Positions 7,002 through 12,071 of a stretch of DNA of 12,071 nt are shown in pieces (within the stretch, counting starts at the first letter, position 1; every line of letters starts with the position of its first letter). The notes below the pieces were generated by a model. That model did no database searches. It was given only the letters and a program-made list of their open reading frames with translations, and was not told the origin of the DNA. This stretch comes from Pirellulales bacterium (lineage in GTDB: Bacteria > Planctomycetota > Planctomycetia > Pirellulales > Thermoguttaceae): NCBI GenBank assembly GCA_030605745.1, contig JAUWHT010000292.1, positions 1 through 12,071 of the forward strand, written 5' to 3'. Made by a program: the position numbers and the translations under genes.

Positions 7002-7754
7002 CTAGCGCCCGTCGCGGAGCCGGTCGCCGAGGAAGTCATCCAACTCCGGCACTTCATGGATCCTCTTGATGGTCTCTTCCACCGCATACTCCACTCGCCG
7101 GAACCGAACCAGATCATCCTCCAACACGACATAGCACGCCTGGGGGTTGCCGTCGCGCGGCTGCCCGACCGAACCGATGTTGACCATGGCCTTTTCACTG
7201 CCCAGGCGGTACTCCAGGCCGAGTTCGTCGGGACTGAAGAAGTGGAAGCTTTCGGTGAAGACTCCCGGCACATGGGTATGACCCTGAAAGGCGTGCCGCC
7301 GGATCAGGGCGAATATCTTCTCCAGCTTTCGTCTGTTGTAGATATCCTCGGGAAAAACGTATTCGTTCAGTGGATTTCGCGCCGAACCGTGGACGAACAG
7401 CAGTTCGCCTTCCTGGCGGTTCCGCGGCAGTTCGCCCAGGAAGTCCCAGCGGCGATGCCGGTCGGCCGGATCGCCCGCGGAATTCTCCAGTTGGGCGCGG
7501 GTCCAGAAGATGGCCCGCTCCGCACCCGAATTGAAGCCCTCAGGATCAAACAAGGCCCCTTGGTCGTGGTTGCCCAACAGGCAGACTTGACAGCTTTCCA
7601 TGACCCGATCGATTACCTCGCGCGGATTGGGCCCATAACCGACCAGGTCACCAAGGCAGTGGACTTCAGCGATTTCTTGCTCGCGGATATCGGCCAGCAC
7701 CGCCTCGAGGCTCTCGAGGTTACTATGAATGTCGCTGATCAGCGCTCGTTTCAC
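7002..7754 (-). CDS. Calcineurin-like metallophosphoesterase family protein
   Basis: The start chosen is GTG at 7752-7754, giving a 250-residue protein that begins directly at the first core strand (KRALISDIHSN). An upstream TTG at 7823 would add 23 residues with no family resemblance. The dimetal site motifs are all present: D8-x-H10, GDLVGYGPNP (35-44), GNHD (61-64), the FVHGSAR strand, and GHTHVPG. This arrangement is typical of the YfcE/ApaH-like single-domain phosphoesterases with unknown substrate; the GYGPNP segment matches a widespread bacterial subgroup. It is probably cytoplasmic since no signal peptide is seen. It is transcribed toward yidC and divergently from tsaB. The substrate (phosphodiester, phosphoprotein or nucleotide) cannot be told from sequence. 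Confidence 0.9.
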   Translation of the reverse strand: MKRALISDIHSNLESLEAVLADIREQEIAEVHCLGDLVGYGPNPREVIDRVMESCQVCLLGNHDQGALFDPEGFNSGAERAIFWTRAQLENSAGDPADRHRRWDFLGELPRNRQEGELLFVHGSARNPLNEYVFPEDIYNRRKLEKIFALIRRHAFQGHTHVPGVFTESFHFFSPDELGLEYRLGSEKAMVNIGSVGQPRDGNPQACYVVLEDDLVRFRRVEYAVEETIKRIHEVPELDDFLGDRLRDGR

Positions 7755-7942
7755 TCTTTGAGGCTCTCTGACGCACGTGGCATGCAAACACAATAATTCA
7801 TTTTCGCACAATTCGCTGGTCAAGTCGAGAGAGACATCTTGTGCTAATCCGGCGCAGCCGCCAAGCTGTGGAGATGTGTGAGCCGACTGCCGGCTGGACG
7901 GTTATGTCCCGGGCGGTTCTTACTTCTTTTGAGTGGTGTGCT

Positions 7943-8638
7943 GTGCGGATCCTGGCCCTGGAGACCACTGAAATGGTCGGCAGCGTGGCCGCGCTGTGCG
8001 ACGGTAACCTGTTGGCCAGCTTCGAGTTAAGTCGGCAGCAGCGGACCGCCCAATCATTGGCGCCGGGGCTGCAGACGCTGCTTCAGCAGGTCCAGTGGCG
8101 ACCGACCGACGTGGATTTGGTGGCCGTAACGTCCGGCCCGGGGTCGTTTACGGGCCTGCGGATCGGGGTGACTGCGGCCAAGGTCTTCGCCTATGCCGCC
8201 GGTGCCGAGGTCCTGGCCATCGATACCTTGGAGACAATCGCTGCCGGAGCACCCGACCAGGTCAGCGCCCTTTCGGCGGCCGTCGACGCCCAACGGGGCG
8301 AGGTCGTGGCAAGATCGTTCCAACGAGGCCCGGACGGTTGGTTCGAGCCGGCCGGCGCCGCGGAACTGGTCACGGCCGATACCTGGATGGACGGCTTGGC
8401 TGCCGGCTCAGTTGTGACCGGACCGGTGCTCCGCAAGCTGGCCGGCCGGGTGCCCGATCACCTGACCGTGCTCGCCCCGCAATACTGGGCCCCAACGGCC
8501 GCCGCCGTCGCCCGCCTGGCCGCCAGACACCACGCCGCCGGCCGCCGCGACGACCTCTGGACCCTCGTCCCCCGCTACAGCCGCCGCAGCGCGGCCGAAG
8601 AGAAGTGGGAAGAGAAGCAAAGGAGCAGTGCGTCATAG
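7943..8638 (+). CDS. tsaB: tRNA threonylcarbamoyladenosine biosynthesis protein TsaB
   Basis: The start chosen is GTG 7943, giving MRILALETT and 231 residues, the usual TsaB length. The frame is open from 7841 and has an ATG at 7904, but those extra residues do not resemble the family. TsaB is an ASKHA-fold protein that, with TsaD and TsaE, makes t6A at position 37 of tRNAs reading ANN codons. The first strand LALETT (4-9) has E7 where D is common. The hallmark TSGPGSFTGLRIG lies at 63-75, followed by a variable C-terminal half. No tsaD or rimI partner is next to it in this window. Upstream it is divergent from the phosphoesterase gene with a 188-nt gap. The Shine-Dalgarno region is weak (GAG nine nt before GTG). 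Confidence 0.93.
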   Translation: MRILALETTEMVGSVAALCDGNLLASFELSRQQRTAQSLAPGLQTLLQQVQWRPTDVDLVAVTSGPGSFTGLRIGVTAAKVFAYAAGAEVLAIDTLETIAAGAPDQVSALSAAVDAQRGEVVARSFQRGPDGWFEPAGAAELVTADTWMDGLAAGSVVTGPVLRKLAGRVPDHLTVLAPQYWAPTAAAVARLAARHHAAGRRDDLWTLVPRYSRRSAAEEKWEEKQRSSAS

Positions 8639-8748
8639 GCACCACCCCGCTTGCCATCTGTAAGCGTTCACGGGGCCACTGAGAAGACCAGGGAGGGGCA
8701 AAGGCCTTGGAACGGTGTTGGGTGGCAAGCGAAGTGAAGAAGCCCGGG

Positions 8749-8845
8749 AGATTGCAAATTGCAAATTGGCAATTGAGAATTGAAAATTGGCAGGTGGAAG
8801 ATGTGACTTTGCAATTTGCAATGGTCAATTTGCAATTTGCAATCT
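8749..8845. repeat. AT-rich inverted repeat of TTGCAAATTGCAAATTG units
   Basis: A perfect 20-base inverted repeat (8749-8768 and 8826-8845) is made of reiterated ATTGCAAATTGCAAATTG. Between the arms are further AATTG/GCAATTTG-like units. It stands out sharply in base composition from the GC-rich surroundings. It abuts the broken 3' end of the IS66 transposase relic, so it replaces or invaded the element's end. Confidence 0.8.
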
Positions 8846-8853
8846 TGACTGGG

Positions 8854-9050
8854 TTGCATGCAGGTGGCGATCACCGTCCAGATACGCTCGCACCACTGTC
8901 GGCCGATTTCGCTGCGGGTGCCTTGGGTCACGCGACGGTCGATGACCACGAAGCGAATCGCCTGTTCAGCCAGATTGTTGGTCGGTTCGATTCCGGGCGT
9001 GGTGATAAACTGGAAGTAGGCTTCGTCGATGTTCAGCCTGGCCCAGCGTG
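8854..9050 (-). pseudogene. IS66-family transposase (TnpC) C-terminal fragment
   Basis: Minus-strand translation gives RLNIDEAYFQFITTPGIEP, TNNLAEQAIRFVVIDRRVTQ, then GTRSEIGRQWCERIWTVIA. The TNNLAEQAIR...VVIDRRVTQGTRS and CERIWTVIATC blocks are characteristic of the end of one IS66 transposase branch, including the catalytic glutamate in NLAEQAIR. It stops matching after ATCMQ (about 8854), where the AT-rich repeat begins. Just upstream in another frame (about 9050-9105) LAKRVAKLEAQV resembles the N-terminal coiled coil of IS66 transposases. A large internal deletion may therefore have fused the two ends out of frame. It cannot encode an active transposase. Confidence 0.8.
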
Positions 9051-9319
9051 AGGACCTGTGCCTCCAGCTTGGCGACGCGTTTGGCCAGTCGCTCGCAGAA
9101 TGAAGTGTACTGGTGGTGTAGCGGAACAGCCCAGGGCCCGCCGATCAAAAACTCCAGACCGATCGAGATTCGGGTACTTAACCCCGTCTCGGATTTATGC
9201 GATACTAAGAACGATCGCTCATAGGTAACACTTTGGCACGGCCGAAGGCCCATCAGCGGTTGCGTGAACGGTTACATTCTGGAAACCACTTTTGTCCCAT
9301 TCCGTAGGAGGATGCCGTA

Positions 9320-9551
9320 ATGAACAAGTGTAGGTTGTCGTTGGTCAACTCAAGAGTCCGTTGTCGGCTATCCAAAGCAGGGGTTTGCGGCATGATGGTC
9401 ACCTGGGTTGCGCTGGTGCTCGCGTGTGCTGCATCCTATGCCGAGGACTGGCCGACGTATCGGCACGATAACACCCGAAGCGGCGCGACGGCCAAGCAAC
9501 TCAAGCCGCCGTTGTCGCAGTGCTGGGTCTTCCAGCCTCGGCATGCGCCGG
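9320..9551 (+). pseudogene. PQQ-like protein, segment 1: signal peptide and first blade
   Basis: Residues 26-39 (MVTWVALVLACAAS) form the hydrophobic core of a Sec signal peptide, with likely cleavage after A41 (SYA|ED). Then comes DWPTYRHDNTRSG, the classical N-terminal 'W-P-x-x-R-x-D-x-x-R-S-G' blade motif, and CWVFQPRHAPEP. After about residue 77 this frame reads nonsense, although it stays open to 9949. Confidence 0.75.
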
Positions 9552-10683
9552 AGCCGACGTGCTGGTGGACGACGGGATCGCCTATTTCGCGGCGGGCCTC
9601 TTCCCGGTCGAAGGCGTGTACCTCTACGCGGTTCGCGCGGAGGACGGGCAGCTCGTTTGGTGCAACGACGCGTGGGGTCGAAAGGCCCGGGGCCTGCTCT
9701 CGCCACAAGGGTATCTGCTGGCCTCGAAGAAGAGGCTCTTCGCACCGCAAGGGCGGGGCCTGCCGGTGGCGTTCGACCGCAACGAAGGCCGCTTCCTCCT
9801 GCAAGTGGGCTCGGCCACCCAGATCGGCGGCACGTACGCCCTGCTCGTGGGCGACTGCCTTTTCGCCGGCACTGAAAAGCTCTCCGCCTACATGGAGAAG
9901 CCGGGGGCCAAGTTCGCGCAATTCGCCTTCTTTGCCGGCCGGCAACTGATCGTCACGCGAGACTTCTCCTACATGATGACGGACCGCGAGATGCTGGCCC
10001 TGGATCGCACCACTTATCCCAAGGCCAGCCTCTTGCGCGGGGCCGTCGTGTCCAAAAGGTACCGCTTGGTGAATGAGGTTGTGTTGCCGAAGAGGAACGT
10101 GCAGAAGTTCACCGCGGCGGTCAAGCAGCATGAGCAAACCTTGAACACGCTCGACCAGCAAATCGCCGAGCTTGCTAAGAACGGTGAGACTCGGGCTAAG
10201 CAATTGGCCGCGCTCAAGACCCAGCGGGCCGCCGTTGCCAAGAAGCTCGAAGCGGACGCGAAGTCGCTCGCGACCACCAAGGCGGAAGTGGCCAGACTTG
10301 AGCAGGAAATGAATTCCGTTGAGGAACAACGCAAGAAGGCCGAAGCCGACATGGCCGCCAGCGTCAAGTGGCGGTGTCCGGCGGAATGCCCCGAGGCGTT
10401 GATTCTGGCGGGCGACGTGCTGTTTGCGGGTGGCAAGGACAAGGTTATCGCGATCAATACGCCGACCGGCAAGAGACTCTGGACGGGCAAGGTGGAGGGC
10501 ACGGCCAAGGGTCTGGCCGTGGCCGCCGGGCACCTGTTTGTCAGCACCGACACGGGTGCCATCTACTGCTTCGGCCCGGCTTGTGGCTCAAGTTCACACG
10601 CGGGCCGCTTCCGGGCGCGGGGAGCTGGACCCATCAGTATGCCGACCCGGGCAACACCACCTGCGGCGACGACCAACTCGTGA
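9520..10683 (+). pseudogene. PQQ-like protein, segment 2: middle blades with a coiled-coil insertion
   Basis: Family-like sequence runs from about 9553 (ADVLVDDGIAYFAAGLFPVE) to about 10578 (GAIYCFGP). Blade motifs include YLYAVRAEDGQLVW and VIAINTPTGKRLW. Between them, residues 192-281 of this frame form about 90 residues of heptad-rich coiled coil (for example LNTLDQQIAELAK and VARLEQEMNSVEEQRKKAEA). The remaining codons to TGA 10681-10683 are out of frame with the family. The GTG at 9520 is not a convincing natural start; the segment continues segment 1. Confidence 0.75.
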
Positions 10684-10982
10684 AGTGCCCGCTTGGCCTC
10701 TTGTGGTTCGGCGAGCCAGGCCCGCGCAACATGGTCGAGCGCCACGCTCAGGCGGCCGGTCCGCTTTCGATCAACGGGCGGCTTTTCGTGCAGGGCCAAA
10801 ACGTGGTGATGGGCTACGATGCATACAACGGTCTCAAACTATGGGAGCGGGAGATCCGCGGAGCTATTCGGTGCGGTACACGCCGGCATGTCAGCAACCT
10901 GGCTGCCAGTGCGGACAGCTTGTTCGTGGCCGTCGGAGAGAAGTGCCTTTGCCTCGACCCGGCCAGAGGATTCACGAGATGA
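10575..10982 (+). pseudogene. PQQ-like protein, segment 3
   Basis: In the next frame the family sequence resumes: LWLKFTRGPLPGAGSWTHQY, then GDDQLVKCPLGLLWFGEPGP, then INGRLFVQGQNVVMGYDAYN. It ends NLAASADSLFVAVGEKCLCLD and a stop at 10980-10982. A GTG at 10680 overlaps the stop of segment 2, so a short product could in principle be made, but it would lack a signal peptide. Confidence 0.7.
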
Positions 10983-11416
10983 CGATCTCCATCGGCGACG
11001 GGAGAGTCTTTTTTGCTGACGACGCAGTAACGGAGCAGCAACGTGAGCAGACCCTGAAGGACAGAATCGCACGGATGCAACAACTGACCGGCGTGGAGCG
11101 AATGGAAGCGGAAGAGAAGTTGAAGGCGGCCACAGTTCGCCTCGTCACCGCCCTGGACGCGGCTACCGGAGAGAAGCTTTGGGAAAGGCCCGTGGACCTC
11201 ACCGACTGCGGCACCTTGGTCAGCGAGATGCGCAGAAGCACCTTGGTCAGCATGCACAAAGGCGGCATTTTGCTGTTCTTTGGGGTCTATGGCAACGGCC
11301 ACGACTACGTGTGGCGTGCATTCTTCGCTGGGCAACACGCCTCTCGCCGCGTCGTTGCCCTGTCGGCGACGAACGGATCCGGCCGCACACTATACCGTAC
11401 GCCTCGCCTTTGCTAA
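10979..11416 (+). pseudogene. PQQ-like protein, segment 4: C-terminal blades, truncated
   Basis: ATG at 10979 overlaps the stop of segment 3 (ATGA). The sequence MTISIGDGRVFFADDAVTEQ, a short helical charged stretch, VTALDAATGEKLWERPVDLT and ASRRVVALSATNGS fit late blades of the same family. After NGS the sequence (GRTLYRTPRLC) no longer looks family-like, and the expected final blades are missing. Confidence 0.7.
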
Positions 11417-11624
11417 AATAGTTTTTCCGTTTCTGGGTGCAAAACTCTGAGCATTTACGATTTTACAGCCGTGCAAGCGGCGTTCCGGTAACTCGGCATG
11501 GCTAGAACCGTTTACGGTCCTTCCCGCCGCAGGCGGACACGCCCGTAAACGGGCGTAAGTTCGTTGTCCTACTGACAATATGATGCCACAATACCCCCCC
11601 ATTAGTGGCACAGGGGCGGAATTC
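11417..11624. other. Non-coding stretch after the propeller pseudogene with small palindromes
   Basis: No convincing gene is seen. Short palindromes occur, such as GCCCGTAAACGGGC at 11541-11554 and CCGCC-GCA-GGCGG near 11524-11536. A possible very degraded third copy of the downstream cassette (ATGATG at 11580 followed by a C-run and then the common TCGATTTTGGCG motif) begins near 11580. Confidence 0.4.
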
Positions 11625-11637
11625 TCGATTTTGGCGC

Positions 11638-11665
11638 TTGACAGGGTTGTAGGGATTAGTACAAT
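11638..11665 (+). promoter_or_regulatory. Sigma70-like promoter 1 of cassette A
   Basis: TTGACA at 11638-11643, 16-nt spacer, TACAAT at 11660-11665 (11 of 12 consensus positions). It is the counterpart of 11887-11914 in cassette B. Confidence 0.5.
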
Positions 11666-11681
11666 CGTAGGTATGCTAGCA

Positions 11682-11790
11682 GTAACGCTGGCGTCCCGCC
11701 GGCCATCGGCCCTGTAACGCTGGCGTCCCGCCGGCTGTATTGGCTGGCGTCTCGCCGGCCATGTTGTGCCGGCGAGACGCCGGCGTTACA
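11682..11790. repeat. Cluster of GC-rich palindromic repeat units in cassette A
   Basis: Two direct copies of GTAACGCTGGCGTCCCGCC-type units (11682-11703 and 11713-11735), a partial unit (11742-11759) and one inverted unit (11768-11790). The inverted unit is the exact reverse complement of the 23-base left arm of the hairpin in cassette B (11937-11959). These look like members of a dispersed REP/MITE-like family. Confidence 0.75.
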
Positions 11791-11796
11791 AGATGC

Positions 11797-11825
11797 TTGA
11801 CACTCGAAACACGATCTGATAGAAT
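11797..11825 (+). promoter_or_regulatory. Sigma70-like promoter 2 of cassette A, directly before an ATG
   Basis: TTGACA at 11797-11802, 17-nt spacer, TAGAAT at 11820-11825. An ATG follows after only six bases (11832), where transcription itself would be expected to begin, so any transcript would be leaderless. The 55-codon frame opened there runs through cassette B repeats and is probably not a real gene. Confidence 0.5.
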
Positions 11826-11886
11826 GGTCACATGATCAGAGTTCCTCCCATCCACTGCCCCGTTTTCGATTTTTCGATTTTGGCGG

Positions 11887-11914
11887 TTGATACGGCTGTA
11901 GTAATGAGTATAAT
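11887..11914 (+). promoter_or_regulatory. Sigma70-like promoter 1 of cassette B
   Basis: TTGATA at 11887-11892, 16-nt spacer, and a perfect TATAAT at 11909-11914. Same place and spacing as promoter 1 of cassette A, with conserved boxes although the spacer bases differ. Confidence 0.5.
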
Positions 11915-11936
11915 CGGGTGTTGTGCTAGCATCGCA

Positions 11937-11989
11937 TGTAACGCCGGCGTCTCGCCGGCTGTATTGGCCGGCGAGACGCTGGTGTTACA
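11937..11989. repeat. Hairpin repeat of cassette B
   Basis: 23-base arms (11937-11959 and 11967-11989) pair at 21 of 23 positions around a 7-nt loop. The arms begin TGTAACGCCGGCG and belong to the same repeat family as 11682-11790. Confidence 0.8.
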
Positions 11990-11995
11990 GATTGC

Positions 11996-12024
11996 TTGAC
12001 ACCTGAGATATGATCTGGTAAAAT
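11996..12024 (+). promoter_or_regulatory. Sigma70-like promoter 2 of cassette B, directly before an ATG
   Basis: TTGACA at 11996-12001, 17-nt spacer, TAAAAT at 12019-12024, followed after six bases by ATGATG at 12031. Same geometry as 11797-11825. Confidence 0.55.
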
Positions 12025-12030
12025 AGCCGC

Positions 12031-12071
12031 ATGATGAAGGTTCCCACCATCCGCCGCCCCATCCAGTGTCT
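12031..12071 (+). CDS. Possible start of a gene running off the window (leaderless)
   Basis: ATG at 12031 opens a frame reading MMKVPTIRRPIQC up to the window edge. It has no ribosome binding site but lies six bases after a strong -10 box. The equivalent codons in cassette A read MIRVPPIHCPV, with changes that keep similar residues (K/R, a silent proline change), which hints at coding. No family can be assigned from 13 residues. Confidence 0.2.
   Translation, partial: MMKVPTIRRPIQC

Larger units (their letters stand above)
8659..9276 (-). mobile_element. Relic of an IS66-family insertion sequence with candidate terminal inverted repeats
   Basis: TGTAAGCGTTCACG at 8659-8672 and the reverse complement of 9263-9276 (TGTAACCGTTCACG) match at 13 of 14 bases. 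They begin with GTAA, as IS66 ends usually do. Between them lies a clear C-terminal IS66 transposase fragment on the minus strand. The roughly 618-bp span is far below a complete IS66 element (usually over 2 kb), so most of it is deleted. No identical flanking 8-bp target duplication is seen. The boundaries are tentative. Confidence 0.5.
9320..11416 (+). pseudogene. Secreted PQQ-like beta-propeller protein, broken into pieces in three frames
   Basis: This gene keeps an ideal start: AGGAGG at 9306-9311, 8 nt before ATG 9320, followed by a signal peptide. Coding similarity then hops between frames near 9552, 10577 and 10980 and fades after about 11380. At each hop the expected propeller segments appear to be missing, so the cause is deletion rather than single-base errors. 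The pieces match the large planctomycete proteins with PQQ-binding-like (BamB/quinoprotein dehydrogenase-like) repeats, such as LDAATGEKLW and AYDAYNGLKLWE-type blades. Intact relatives are periplasmic or outer-membrane-associated, with unknown substrates. It follows the IS66 relic. An alternative is assembly error, but several independent in-family deletions argue for decay. Confidence 0.8.
11625..12071 (+). repeat. Two diverged tandem cassettes with paired promoters and hairpin elements
   Basis: Copy A (about 11625-11873) and copy B (11874 to the window end) share the same order of parts. Each starts TCGATTTTGGCG and has a -35/-10 pair with a 16-nt spacer. Next come TGCTAGCA-like DNA, GC-rich palindromes, GCTTGACAC with a second -35/-10 pair (17-nt spacer), and finally six nt and an ATG with CCC-rich codons. 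Copy A is about 50 bp longer because it holds extra palindromic units. Copy B probably continues beyond the window. Confidence 0.75.

Noticed and set aside
7795..7823. Possible minus-strand promoter for the phosphoesterase gene (TTGACC, 17 nt, TGAATT).
   Set aside because: The -35 box is good but the -10 box matches only 3 of 6 positions, too weak to annotate.
9178..9206. Possible promoter (TTAACC, 17 nt, GATACT) upstream of the propeller pseudogene, inside the IS66 relic.
   Set aside because: Only 4 of 6 matches in each box, which is common by chance.
11682..11989. Repeated palindromic units considered as a CRISPR array.
   Set aside because: Units are irregularly spaced, occur in both orientations and lack uniform unique spacers; no cas genes are present.
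11832..11999. 55-codon open frame starting at the leaderless ATG of cassette A.
   Set aside because: Most of it runs through the promoter and hairpin repeats of cassette B, has no ribosome binding site and no recognisable protein pattern.

Overview
The window looks like a piece of a GC-rich planctomycete chromosome, probably Pirellulales-like or an uncultured relative. This is an inference from a very large secreted PQQ-type beta-propeller gene of the kind common in that phylum, a YidC with an unusually long proline/lysine-rich periplasmic part, an IS66-type relic, and many dispersed hairpin repeats between genes. No rRNA or tRNA gene was seen that would settle the taxonomy.

Layout. (1) 1-1470, plus strand: the 3' end of a DUF58-domain gene, followed 3 nt later by a radical SAM/SPASM protein. 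(2) 1471-2093, plus strand: a compact RelB/RelE-like toxin-antitoxin pair with its own near-consensus promoter. (3) 2136-6851, minus strand: yidC followed by mnmE, a conserved bacterial gene order. The pair is interrupted by an oppositely oriented HEPN/MNT (hepT-mntA-like) toxin-antitoxin cassette at 3663-4389. The cassette region is bounded by 28-bp perfect inverted repeats and is visibly richer in A+T than its surroundings. mnmE therefore has a toxin-antitoxin module on each side. (4) 7002-7754, minus strand: a calcineurin-like metallophosphoesterase, separated from yidC by a large imperfect inverted repeat. (5) 7943-8638, plus strand: tsaB, divergent from the phosphoesterase. (6) 8639-9319: no intact gene; an AT-rich 20-bp inverted repeat and the relic of an IS66-family transposase with candidate terminal inverted repeats. 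(7) 9320-11416, plus strand: a secreted PQQ-like propeller gene that has decayed into pieces in three frames. (8) 11417-12071: no convincing gene; two diverged tandem cassettes, each with two sigma70-like promoters and GC-rich hairpin repeats, ending in what may be the leaderless start of the next gene.

Functionally the stable core is housekeeping: membrane protein insertion (YidC) and two tRNA modification functions, MnmE (wobble uridine) and TsaB (t6A37). Around this core sit accessory layers: two toxin-antitoxin modules, a mobile-element relic, a collapsing propeller gene and repeat families. The most notable points are the inverted-repeat-bounded HEPN/MNT cassette inside the yidC-mnmE pair, the PDZ domain inside the YidC periplasmic domain, and the tandem promoter cassettes at the right end.
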